A DNA stretch of 33,358 bases from Chara braunii (lineage: Eukaryota > Streptophyta > Charophyceae > Charales > Characeae). Location of the stretch: assembly GCA_003427395.1 (NCBI GenBank), contig BFEA01000109.1:2196811-2230168 (forward strand). The letters run 5' to 3'. Shown piece by piece: positions 19,367 through 25,983 of the stretch. The notes beneath the pieces are model-generated. The model made no database searches. It was not told the DNA's origin and saw only the letters and a program-made list of their open reading frames with translations. Numbering within the stretch: the stretch's first letter is position 1; each line of letters begins with the position of its first letter. The translations under genes and the position numbers were made by a program.

Positions 19367-22300
19367 ATCAGGTCACAGTGTTGCCGATTCGCATATTCGA
19401 TTCTTGGGATTAAATCGTGGACATAGGACTCAATTCTTTACCTACGTAACAACTGATCAGGTCACCGTGTTGCGGATTCGCAGTGAGGTCGTTACAGTTG
19501 CTTGGTGGCCGCGTAGACGGTCTGTGAGGTCGAGTGCTGAGTGTGAGATTGGGACCGGGACACCGGGCCGCGGAGAAATCCGTGCTTTTCTTTTTTTTTC
19601 TTTTTTCTTTTTTTCGTGCTGGCATGGGGGTTAAATGCAGTTCTTGGGGTTGAACTTCCACCCCAGTCAGCTTAGCCGCCTGGCTGAGCATCCAACTCGT
19701 ATTTGGGTGGTCGCTTCCTCCGTTCTCTTGGGATCGTCTCGTGCAGACACCCTAGCGGCCAGTTGATCTAAAGTAACCCACAGCACACACTTTAAGCAGG
19801 AGGACACCAAGTTACTCACCTCCTACCGTCTTCTTCTGAATAGAACGCAGGGTTTTTATCGCTGTACCTATACCCAAAGTTTGCCCGAAATACGTAACTC
19901 CCCGGTACCAGGCGGAGAGGGAGAACCGAGGACAACAAATGCGGGTTGTGACAGACTGTTTCGTCGGAGTTTATATACGAAAGACAGCTGAGCCCATTAG
20001 GGTGCGTCCGTACAGACCACCAAGTGCACCTCACGGCGAGTTGACTTGAGGCAACGAACCTGTACCGTTGACTTGAGGCAATGAACCTGTACCGTTTTCC
20101 GCTCTATAGGAGCGAGTCATTAGGGTGAGTCCGTACAGACCACCAAGTGCACCTCACGGCGAGTTGACTTGAGGCAATGAACCTGTACCGTTGACTTGAG
20201 GCAATGAACCTGTACCGTTGACTTGAGGCAATGAACCTGTACCGTTTTCCGCTCTAGAGGAGTGAGTCACCTCTACCTTAATGAACTCGACCACTTTATA
20301 GAAACAACTATCCGTGAATATAACAAGGCTCGAAGAGCAGACGCTTCGCGTCTGAATCCCACGCATTGGAACCGAAGGATGCAACTTGCGCCAATATCGT
20401 CCGCTGAATATCACCCCTGAGCTCTTTAAAATTTTGTTCCTGTTGTAGCCGCCTTTTTCTTTTTATAATTACAGTAAAGCTTAGCATGTTCCTCCAAATA
20501 ACGCAAAACCACGGGGGTTCCAACCCCCGCTGAGCTCCACATGGATATAACCCTGAGGACCAGAAAATTACCAGAAATAGCAAGAACACGAGACAAAGGA
20601 AAAACGAAATAAGGTCCGAGAGATCTCACCGCGAAGCAGAGGGTAGGCAGCATCCAAAAGCTCCATCTCCACTCCCTTGAGCGAATCCATGCAGGGGGGA
20701 ATATCCAACATGTGGAGAATGACAGGCTGGTCCGGGCCCAACAAATGGCCTCTTGCAATGAGCGGAACCAGAGCATATCCGATTTGACCTGCGTCAAGAA
20801 AAAGAAAAAAAAAAACAGAAAAGAACAGGAAATTCAATAAATCAAATGATAAAACAGGCATACACTTGCCAAAATCGATCAATTTAAAGACCACATAGAG
20901 ATCATCAAACCAAAAATTGAAGATCGGAGGGACTACCTAGGGATTTTCTTCTCCAAAAAAAAAAAAAAGATCACTTCCTTCCTCGATTAGCATAACATCA
21001 CAAGCTGACTGGCACGAAAAGCACCACAGAGAGTGGGCCAAAAAACATACACACACTTAAATCGGGCTATTTAAAAAATAAAAAAAAACGAATGTGCAAA
21101 AAGGAGGAAGCATCTTCCACCACAAACTGGACAGATACACCGCTCATAGCTTTTGTCGCTGTCTATTTAAAAAAAAAAATAAACGAATGTGCAAAAAGGA
21201 GGAAGCATCTTCCACCACAAACTGGACCGATACACCGCTCATAGCTTTTGTCGCTGTCGTATTTAACGAGCAGCGGTCCTGTTTTACTTTTTACTTTTAT
21301 TTCCATAAGGGAAGGTCCAAATAACCACACAAACACTTCAAAGCTGAATGAGTGCTCAGCTAAGCAAAGACATAGCCCACAAATTTCGGTCAAAAACTCG
21401 ACAAATACCGAAGCAAACGAATTAAAATCCTCCGCAAAAACAAAACAAAAACAAAAATCATAGAACATTAAAAAAAAACACGACAGACAAATACCGTCCA
21501 GGGCAAAAAAAAAAGTGTTGACGATGACCATATCCGACACATAGGGCCTCGCTCCACTTCTGAATCACAATAACTGCATCTGGACCCCCCCGTCGTCTCG
21601 ATACATTTAGAATGTCGGATCATTTAAACTGCATTTGTTCCGCGCACAGTCCAGATACACGTACTAGAACGTTGAGTAGTGGAGCGATGCCCATAAATAC
21701 CGAAAATTGCGTGAGGGTGCGCACGCACTCGAACACAGTACAACACCGACTGCATTTCTCACAGTATCGATCAAAAAGAGGCGTCCCCAAAAAATTGCGT
21801 GAGCAGAACAAGGACACGCGAGATCTACCAAAAAATGCGCCGATTTAGAATAGCCGCGTATAAAGGCATGGCTTTAACAAAGAAAAGAGCGAGAGCATCC
21901 ACCATCCCTTCCCCCAGAAAAAGAAAAAAAAAAAGAGTGGAAGTGGAAGAAAACCGCGGGGCGTTGATCTCCAACGAATGAGAGACAAACAGACCATGTT
22001 TGTTGATGTCCAACGAATGAGAGACAAACAGACCATGTTTTAACAATATCGATCGTCAAGAGCAGTATCGATCCGGGAAACAAACTGACAAAAAAAAGAA
22101 AGGCGCCGCACCACTCTCCAAATTTGAAAAAAGAGAATGTATGTTCTGCAAAAATATGGACATATACACCGCCATCATTCGTGTCTTCTCTGCATTTGCT
22201 GCGTAAGTGCGACAAGGCACTATCACGCATGCAATACAAGCTATGAAACAAATGCAAATCTACCTCTCCAAATTTGAAAAATGAGAATGAATCTTCTAGG

Positions 22301-22754
22301 AAAATATGGACATATACACCGCCATCATTTCTGTCGTTTCTGCATTTGCTGCGTAGGTGCGGCAAGGCACTATCACGCATGCAATACAAGCTATGAAACA
22401 AATGCAAATCTACCTTGTTCACCCAAATACGACGTGCGCTCATTATTGTGTATGTAGACTGAAAGATACCCTAAGTACAGCTATAACGACCGCACGTTGT
22501 ATTTGGGTGAAGAAGGTAGCACGATCACGGAAGGAAAATCAAACAGTACATATAAAGAAGGCGCAAAATCAGGAAAAAAAAATAAAAAAAATGAGGCGCA
22601 AAATCCCCGCCAACGACTTCAGATACCTAGAACGCCCAAGGAGGTGAAAGAAAACGATACAACCGGATGAACACCAATATTCAGCGACGGAGATACAGAC
22701 GGACAGGCAGACACCAAAATAACGAAGAGAGAGAGACAAAGACAGCTGAATGAG

Positions 22755-22814
<60 letters not shown>

Positions 22815-23150
22815 CAGATTACAATACCACAGATTACATTATTATAAATTTATAATATCTCTGTTTTTTTAATTTAATCTTGCCTAGAGATGGAGATCAA
22901 CAAGAGACAGAGACGCGAAAAAAGGTGGAACCAAACAAAGAAGAATCAGGAGAAGAACGACGAATCAAGGCAGTCACCAAAACTTCCACTATATAAAATT
23001 AAATTAAATTAAAAAACAAACAAAAAAAAAAAACTTCCAAACAAAGAGGAACACGGATGCTTCCATCAGGACGAGAGCGATGGTGAGAGACTCAGTGAGA
23101 TTTTACTAACCGGCTGCTCCGGTGACAAGGACTTTTACGGGCTCAGCCAT
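14134..23150 (-). CDS. Cytosolic NAD-dependent malate dehydrogenase, seven exons
   Basis: Catalyses reversible oxidation of malate to oxaloacetate with NAD in the cytosol. Coding exons on the minus strand: 23150-23111, 20788-20630, 18072-17897, 17169-16889, 16366-16231, 15857-15746 and 14231-14134. They total 1002 nt and splice without a stop to 333 residues, close to the usual plant length of about 332. All six introns are GT-AG and phases match at each junction. Visible residues: the NAD-binding GxxGxxG at 11-17, the ribose-binding Asp42, active-site loop Arg92 and Arg98, Asp159, Arg162 and catalytic His187 (in [14 protein letters not shown]). There is no N-terminal transit peptide, which fits the cytosolic form. 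Introns are 373-2557 bp and full of repeats. It is the only intact host gene here. Confidence 0.96.
14369..14472. repeat. Foldback element in MDH intron 6
   Basis: The left part TGCCTACTACCGTCTTCATC and the right part GAATAGAGC...CGGTAGGCGG (read in reverse complement) pair imperfectly over about 28 bp. The internal sequence CACTGTATCTAGACTGGAAG resembles the foldback at 13098-13155. A CCTACCGTCTTCTTCTGAAT match occurs near 19829. It is probably a small non-autonomous element family. Confidence 0.5.
14700..15290. repeat. Degenerate tandem repeat, unit about 12-14 bp, in MDH intron 6
   Basis: About 590 bp made of variants of TATATAGCTCRTTA (for example ATAGCTCATTGTATAGC and TATAGCTCGTTATATAG), with short unrelated insertions. 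The unit is degenerate, so the array is old or evolves by slippage and point mutation. It fills much of the 1514-bp intron 6. Confidence 0.85.
15746..15857 (-). CDS. MDH exon 6
   Basis: Residues 265-301 plus the first base of Gly302. It encodes [20 protein letters not shown] and then [17 protein letters not shown], a very conserved plant cytosolic MDH segment. Acceptor CTGGCAG, donor GTATGC. Confidence 0.95.
16231..16366 (-). CDS. MDH exon 5
   Basis: Completes Trp219 and encodes residues 220-264 ([20 protein letters not shown] and onward), including the SSALSAAS helix near the active site. Acceptor TTGCACAG, donor GTGAGT. Confidence 0.95.
16689..16862. repeat. (CA)n microsatellite, compound, in MDH intron 4
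   Basis: Long CA/AC runs interrupted by GC, AACG and CATACA, within about 25 bp of the intron 4 donor (a TG run in the MDH sense). It produces long meaningless open frames on both strands. Confidence 0.95.
16889..17169 (-). CDS. MDH exon 4
   Basis: Residues 126-218 plus two bases of Trp219. It contains [26 protein letters not shown] (Asp159 and Arg162) and [14 protein letters not shown] (catalytic His187). The donor GTACGT is chosen over a GT three bases later, because only it keeps the frame and restores the conserved Trp-Leu-Asn. Confidence 0.95.
17238..17273. repeat. (CT)n microsatellite in MDH intron 3
   Basis: An uninterrupted CT run of about 35 bp, 69 bp upstream (MDH sense) of exon 4. 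Confidence 0.95.
17601..17633. repeat. Poly(G) tract, 33 nt, in MDH intron 3
   Basis: Thirty-three consecutive G residues on the plus strand (poly(C) in the MDH sense). This is very long for a natural G homopolymer and may have an inaccurate length. Confidence 0.9.
17676..17795. repeat. Dispersed repeat in MDH intron 3 (pair with 19067-19186)
   Basis: Shares TTGGTACRCCCMTCAACTGT, then ATACGACA/AATTC-like spacing and GCGGTCAGTTCAACSATG with intron 2 sequence at about 19067-19186. Both copies are about 120 bp and non-coding, which suggests two insertions of one small element or an old duplication. Confidence 0.65.
17815..17890. repeat. Tandem unit with T-tract, 2.5 copies, at the MDH exon 3 donor
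   Basis: GCCGGAAACTC occurs three times. The copies are separated by 10- and 15-nt T-tracts ending AAGCAA. The last copy ends within about 10 nt of the exon 3 donor. Confidence 0.8.
17897..18072 (-). CDS. MDH exon 3
   Basis: Completes Gly67 and encodes residues 68-125. It includes the mobile active-site loop [14 protein letters not shown] with the substrate-binding arginines 92 and 98. Donor GTGAGG. Just inside intron 3 are copies of GCCGGAAACTC separated by T-tracts. Confidence 0.95.
18342..18388. repeat. (AAT)n microsatellite in MDH intron 2
   Basis: A run of AAT/ATA trinucleotides of about 45 bp. It is followed to about 18515 by three A-rich repeats around AAAATGAAATAAAATA and ACAACATGATTA. 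Confidence 0.9.
19067..19186. repeat. Dispersed repeat in MDH intron 2 (pair with 17676-17795)
   Basis: The second copy of the roughly 120-bp element described at 17676-17795. It begins CAGTTGGTACGCCCCTCAAC and contains GCCGGTCAGTTCAACCATG. It ends about 35 bp before the U6 pseudogene. Confidence 0.65.
19223..19323 (+). pseudogene. U6 snRNA pseudogene with poly(A), in MDH intron 2 (antisense)
   Basis: About 101 nt match U6 spliceosomal RNA from its 5' GTCCTTCGG through TTAGCATGGCC, CGCAAGGATGACACGC and GGTCCAAAATTTT. The catalytic ACAGAGA box is altered (CGATGCACAGAAAATTAGC). No plant upstream sequence element and no TATA box at about -25 is visible. A run of about 30 A residues starts 12 nt after the U6 match (19335-19364). 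This indicates a retrotransposed, non-functional copy. I did not find a flanking target-site duplication. Confidence 0.85.
19364..19481. repeat. Diverged direct repeat after the U6 pseudogene
   Basis: A 32-bp sequence, AACTCATCAGGTCACAGTGT and onward (19364-19396), recurs at 19449-19481 with about four mismatches (TCAGGTCACCGTGTTGCGG). Between them lie about 50 bp of unrelated sequence. Confidence 0.65.
20014..20270. repeat. 27-bp minisatellite within a higher-order repeat, MDH intron 2
   Basis: The 27-bp unit, containing TTGACTTGAGGCAATGAACC and ending TGTACCG, occurs twice at 20041-20094 and three times at 20164-20244. Each block is preceded by the same 40-bp leader (CCGTACAGACCACCAAGTGC) and followed by TTTTCCGCTCTAKAGGAG. 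A larger module was therefore duplicated and the unit then expanded. It is not a CRISPR array because the units are contiguous with no spacers. Confidence 0.9.
20630..20788 (-). CDS. MDH exon 2
   Basis: Residues 15-66. It encodes [31 protein letters not shown] (Asp42, ribose contact) and [12 protein letters not shown]. Acceptor GACGCAG, donor GTGAGA. The [16 protein letters not shown] stretch is characteristic of the plant-type cytosolic enzyme. Confidence 0.95.
21068..21259. repeat. Tandem duplication, 95-bp unit, in MDH intron 1
   Basis: Two adjacent copies containing CGAATGTGCAAAAAGGAGGA, AGCATCTTCCACCACAAACT and CTCATAGCTTTTGTCGCTGT, with a period of about 95 bp. There is one substitution (GGACAG/GGACCG) and an A-run length difference. 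The duplication is recent. Confidence 0.9.
21544..21692 (+). mobile_element. MITE-like element, family A variant, in MDH intron 1
   Basis: Left terminus GGGCCTCGCTCCACTTCT, right terminus AGTAGTGGAGCGATGCCC. These are inverted repeats of about 18 bp with two mismatches. It is 149 bp and flanked on both sides by ATA (21541-21543 and 21693-21695), a possible 3-bp target-site duplication. Its interior differs from the 24959-25080 copy. A 3-bp target and a GGGC terminus would fit the PIF/Harbinger superfamily, but this is inference. Confidence 0.6.
21964..22040. repeat. Tandem duplication, about 38-bp unit
   Basis: Two adjacent copies of GTTGATSTCCAACGAATGAG followed by AGACAAACAGACCATGTTT, with one difference. 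It lies in MDH intron 1. Confidence 0.9.
22114..22413. repeat. Tandem duplication, 150-bp unit, in MDH intron 1
   Basis: Copies at 22114-22263 and 22264-22413 share CTCCAAATTTGAAAAA, ATATGGACATATACACCGCC and a 60-bp end containing GGCACTATCACGCATGCAAT. They differ at about ten positions. The second copy runs directly into the inverted repeat at 22410-22519. The 916-bp duplicate starts inside the second copy. Confidence 0.9.
22410..22519. repeat. Inverted repeat with 29-bp arms in MDH intron 1
   Basis: The arms at 22410-22438 and 22491-22519 are imperfect reverse complements (about 27 of 29). The terminal CTACC/GGTAG could be the ends of a 110-bp foldback element. The loop has no recognizable gene. 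Confidence 0.8.
22760..22811. repeat. (GA)n microsatellite in MDH intron 1
   Basis: An AG/GA run of about 50 bp, the same length as the copy at 12338-12389. Confidence 0.95.
23111..23150 (-). CDS. MDH exon 1
   Basis: A 40-nt exon encoding [13 protein letters not shown] plus the first base of Gly14. It starts at ATG 23150-23148 in the strong context GGCGCCATGG. The donor is GTTAGT. Intron 1 interrupts the glycine-rich NAD-binding loop in phase 1. An identical copy lies at 12689-12728. Confidence 0.95.
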
Positions 23151-23260
23151 GGCGCCGACTACCGCGAGCGATGGAACAAGCTTTTTCCCAAGCGAATGAA
23201 CGGAATAGAGTAGTCTATAGTCTATACTCTATAGTATAGAGAGTATAGACTACTCTTAGC
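23151..23260 (-). promoter_or_regulatory. MDH 5' leader and putative core promoter with palindrome
   Basis: Immediately upstream of the MDH ATG. A 48-bp imperfect palindrome spans 23208-23255, with arms GAGTAGTCTATA and TATAGACTACTC and a nested GTCTATACTCTATA/TAGAGAGTATAGAC. TATAGA-like cores inside it could serve as a TATA element 60-100 bp from the ATG. No transcription start can be placed. The 916-bp duplication ends inside this palindrome, so the two copies differ in everything further upstream. Confidence 0.4.
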
Positions 23261-23398
23261 TCTGTAGCTGCGCCTCGAAAACCTAGATTTGTTCGTTCGT
23301 TCATTCGTGCCAACACGACTGCACTCTGCTGACGTTCCCCAGAGGTCGCAAGGCTCTCTTATTATAGACACACGACACGGGTTCACACAACTTGAACC

Positions 23399-23447
23399 CC
23401 AGGAGCTGTCAAAAAAAAAAAAAAAAAAAAAAAAAAACAGGAGCTGC
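23399..23447 (+). mobile_element. Poly(A)-only insertion between short direct repeats
   Basis: CAGGAGCTG occurs at 23400-23408, followed by TC and 27 A residues (23411-23437), then again at 23438-23446. A poly(A) tract bounded by a 9-bp duplication is what an extremely 5'-truncated retrotransposition event would leave. Confidence 0.6.
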
Positions 23448-23612
23448 CAGCTCGGTGTTTTCCCGGTTCCCCCCTCGGCAGCGGAGAAGGGGAGGGGTGC
23501 ACTCTCCTTGGCCCCGCGCCTTCCTGACAGCAGGGCGCGGTCACAGTGCCGCCGGCGCGGCGGCACATGAAGACAGCGCCCTAGTGATTCTTGCGGTCGC
23601 GTATCGCTCGCA
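23448..23612. other. GC-rich stretch, no gene recognized
   Basis: A GC-rich segment (for example GTGCCGCCGGCGCGGCGGCA near 23547) without a supported reading frame. Confidence 0.4.
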
Positions 23613-23675
23613 GTGGTGACTTGACAATTCTTTTTGGGTTTTGTTTTTTTCGAGTGTGGTGACTTGACAATTCTT
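23613..23675 (-). mobile_element. A-rich mini-insertion between 20-bp direct repeats
   Basis: GTGGTGACTTGACAATTCTT is present perfectly at 23613-23632 and 23656-23675. The 23 nt between them are T-rich on plus (A-rich on minus). This may be a retroposed tail with its target-site duplication, or a local duplication with filler. Confidence 0.6.
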
Positions 23676-23907
23676 GCCAGTAGCAAGGCTGACAAGAACG
23701 TGAGGAAGTCGTTTCCCGCCGTAGATTTTTCTGTGTTTTTTTCCGTAATATTACATTATTATATTATATATTAAATTGAAAAAACAAAACGAATGCAAAA
23801 AGAACTCGATAGGAAGACGTGTTGGCGCCCCGCCGTTGCCCTCCACTGCAAAATCCTGGGAACCAGAAAAACAAAAAGAAAAAAAAGAAAAAAAGAAAAA
23901 AAGAAAA

Positions 23908-23945
23908 AAACACACTCAAGGATGACACACAAAAAATGAAAAAAG
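23908..23945 (+). pseudogene. Possible U6 snRNA 3' fragment
   Basis: CTCAAGGATGACACACAAAA followed by ATGAAAAAAGG resembles the U6 3' stem-loop region (GCGCAAGGATGACACGC...AAATCGAGAAATGG). It sits next to A-rich sequence. The match is only about 25 bp, so it could be chance. Confidence 0.35.
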
Positions 23946-23962
23946 GTGGTTCCTTTTCTGTC

Positions 23963-24157
23963 TCCTGGGGTGAGGTCCCACTAGCAAAGAGGATTGGACT
24001 GAACGCCCGAATCTGGCCGCGTTTCTGGACAAGTGCAGAAAATCGAGATTGAACTCCTTTTCTGCATCTCTGCGTAAAACACGCCCAGATTCAGGATCTT
24101 AATCCAATCCCGGTTGCTCATGGAATCTGTGGTGGTGAGTCCACTGGGGCCCGCCCC
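23963..24157. mobile_element. MITE-like foldback element, family B, second copy
   Basis: Shares with 3726-3899 the terminus GGTCCCACTAGCAAAGAGGA, an internal TGCAGAAAA...TCGAGATTGAACT and the right inner arm CCCAGATTCAGGATCTTAAT. The inner arms pair over about 37 bp. The outer right end is diverged, so the boundary is approximate. Confidence 0.6.
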
Positions 24158-24486
24158 CGCCGTAAGCACAAGAGAACTGCGGTGAGCGTGGCACAGGTAA
24201 CACCATCATGACATGGACGTCGTTGAGGCGGTCCCGCTCACACTGCATGAAATGAAAAGAAATTGTTTCCATGCAGTGCGAAATGTTAGCTAGGGCAGGC
24301 TGACACCAGAACTCCACGAGACGTATCTGATCGAAACAACGACTAAATTCAGTCAGTAAAATTCAATGTGGGTATGCCACCCCGCCAACGAGGAATAGCT
24401 GGTGCGTTTTCGCGCGGATCGGCCCGAAACCGCGCGGCGTAGCATGTTCTCTCGGTAACACGGTTCTGGCTGCTACGGGGCTCCCC
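24158..24486. other. No gene recognized
   Basis: Mixed-composition sequence with no supported coding frame, RNA or repeat. Confidence 0.45.
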
Positions 24487-24526
24487 GTATGCCTACAATT
24501 TATTTATTTTTTGGGAAGTATGCCTA
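24487..24526 (-). mobile_element. T-rich mini-insertion between 9-bp direct repeats
   Basis: GTATGCCTA occurs at 24487-24495 and 24518-24526, with 22 nt between (T-rich on plus). It resembles the other A-tail mini-insertions nearby but is short enough to arise otherwise. Confidence 0.45.
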
Positions 24527-24780
24527 GTAGTAGTGGTAGGTAGGTAGTGTGAGGTGAAATTGAGAGAAGAATATAGCTTTGAAAATAAAATAAAATAAAT
24601 TCCGAAACTTGCGAGATTCGGACGAAGCGCTCAAGCTGCCAGCGGGGACAAAAGGAAAGTAACAGAATAGGACGTTTCCGAATGAATATGACCATAAATG
24701 GGGCCAATCACATCCAGGAAAATCCCACTGTCAGAGCAGCCGCCATGGCCCGGCCACGTACACGGCATGACGATGGAATT

Positions 24781-24839
24781 ACGGAAGGTCTGTTTTTTTT
24801 TGTTTTTGTTTTTTAAAGTGTCATCCTTGCGCAGGGGCC

Positions 24840-24871
<32 letters not shown>

Positions 24872-24902
24872 ACGGATGTCCCGAAGGACACGGAAGGTCT
24901 GT
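24781..24902 (-). mobile_element. Truncated U6 snRNA retrocopy with A-rich tail and perfect 13-bp TSD
   Basis: Read on the minus strand, the order is TSD ACAGACCTTCCGT (24902-24890), U6 positions 1 to about 72 (24889-24818), an A-rich tail broken by C (24817-24794), and the same 13-bp TSD (24793-24781). The U6 part starts exactly at the RNA 5' end (GTCCTTCGGGACATCCG) and keeps the ACAGAGA box and AGC triad, but stops at GGATGACAC. The 3' third is missing, so it cannot work as U6. The structure fits L1-type target-primed reverse transcription, perhaps with template switching. It lies about 1.6 kb upstream of MDH. Confidence 0.92.
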
Positions 24903-24958
24903 CGCTTTCTCTTTTTCTATCATCGTCGGTCTGACGGGCGCCAGGTAACTCCGTACTA

Positions 24959-25080
24959 GGGCCTCGCTCCATAATTCTCGACATGCACAAAAGACAAAAA
25001 GCATGGTGGTGTATCTTTCCATGTTCTAGCGGAAGATTCACTCTCGTTTTGCACATGTCGAGCGTAGTGGAGCGAGGTCC
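24959..25080 (+). mobile_element. MITE-like element, family A, complete copy
   Basis: 122 bp with terminal inverted repeats of about 34 bp matching at about 27 positions. The left end is GGGCCTCGCTCC and the reverse complement of the right end is GGACCTCGCTCC, with both arms sharing CTCGACATG. The interior carries the family core ATCTTTCCATGTTCTAGC. It is flanked by CTA and TTA, which could be a decayed 3-bp target duplication. It has no coding capacity. Confidence 0.75.
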
Positions 25081-25262
25081 TTACGCTTCATTCCGCTGGT
25101 TCCCTCCCGATTCGAGCTCTGGTCTACATTTTAACAGTTCATGAGTGCACCGACTGAGCTGGGCTCGCTGGGGATCTGTCATCTTCAACTACAGCCCACA
25201 TGTGGCCTGGCTCAACTACATTTTCTTTTGTTTTTTTAACTACACTATATTATTCTTGCCCA

Positions 25263-25358
25263 AGGGCCGATCCAGATAAAATAGAAAAAGCACAGACCAC
25301 AGACTATGCCAGATTGCTCAGAAGAGAGTCATAGAGTTGGGCCGCAGGCCCACACACC
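25263..25358. repeat. 96-bp direct repeat, outer copy (candidate split-direct-repeat part)
   Basis: Matches 25888-25983 at an offset of 625 bp with about five differences. It starts AGGGCCGATCCAGATAAAAT and ends near GCCGCAGGCCCACACACC. It bounds a GC-rich 529-bp interval at the left end of the DIRS-group element. In that group, direct repeats near one end are part of the split-direct-repeat termini, and this repeat is a candidate for one half. Confidence 0.8.
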
Positions 25359-25887
25359 ACGGGAAAATCCTGGGTGGGCGGGGCCGCTTCGCCAAAACAG
25401 GCCACGTGAACGACCTGTCCTCCGAGTGTCTGGCTGACTGGCTTGATGTGACGTGCAGGTTTGCGTACGCTATGGGCGCGGCAGGGGGCGGAAGAAATCC
25501 GGAGAGTGCACAGCGCGAGTTGAGTCAGCCTGCCGCGACCGGTCCTTCTCCAGTTACATATACTCTTGTGGCACCTGGAAGCAGTGGAGGTCGGGCCGCC
25601 GAGGGACTGCTTCCTGCCAGGTGAGTCTCGATGGACCCTCCGATAGAACCTTAGATCCTGATGCTTGAGATGCTTCCGCCGTAGATGCTGATAACTGGAA
25701 ATGTGGATGGAACAGAAAACAGTCCAACCGTAGATGTAGAGAATCAATTGAAAAGGGGGGTCCCAGATAAGCCGAGGAATACAGCAAATGTCGACGGGTT
25801 GTTGGGATCGTATTACCTTGGAGATGAGGCCTAGGACCGAAGAAGTTGAGGCCAACCATATGACCCGCTGCTGGTGAGTTGCTGCCC

Positions 25888-25983
25888 AGGGCCGATCCAG
25901 ATAAAATAGAAAAAGCACAGACCACAAATGATGCCAGATTGCTCAGAAGAGAGTCATAGAGTTGGGCCGCAGGCCTACACACC
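25888..25983. repeat. 96-bp direct repeat, inner copy
   Basis: The partner of 25263-25358. It overlaps the start of the open frame that leads into the tyrosine recombinase. Whether the 529 bp between the copies also occur at the other end of the element cannot be seen here. Confidence 0.8.

Larger units (their letters stand above)
22321..23236 (-). repeat. 916-bp duplicated segment, MDH exon 1 region (copy 2)
   Basis: The partner of 11899-12814, with no visible difference. This copy is in the full gene context: exon 1 here splices to exon 2 at 20788. The outer boundary (23236/23237) lies in a palindrome about 86 bp upstream of the MDH ATG. Confidence 0.95.

Noticed and set aside
20014-20270. 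CRISPR-like array
   Set aside because: The 27-bp units are directly adjacent without spacers, in an intron of a eukaryotic gene.
25098-25168. tRNA-like stretch on the minus strand (AGCTCAGTCGGT and CTCGAATC)
   Set aside because: It has A-box- and B-box-like words, but the acceptor and T stems do not pair and the anticodon stem is poor. At best a decayed tRNA or SINE relic.
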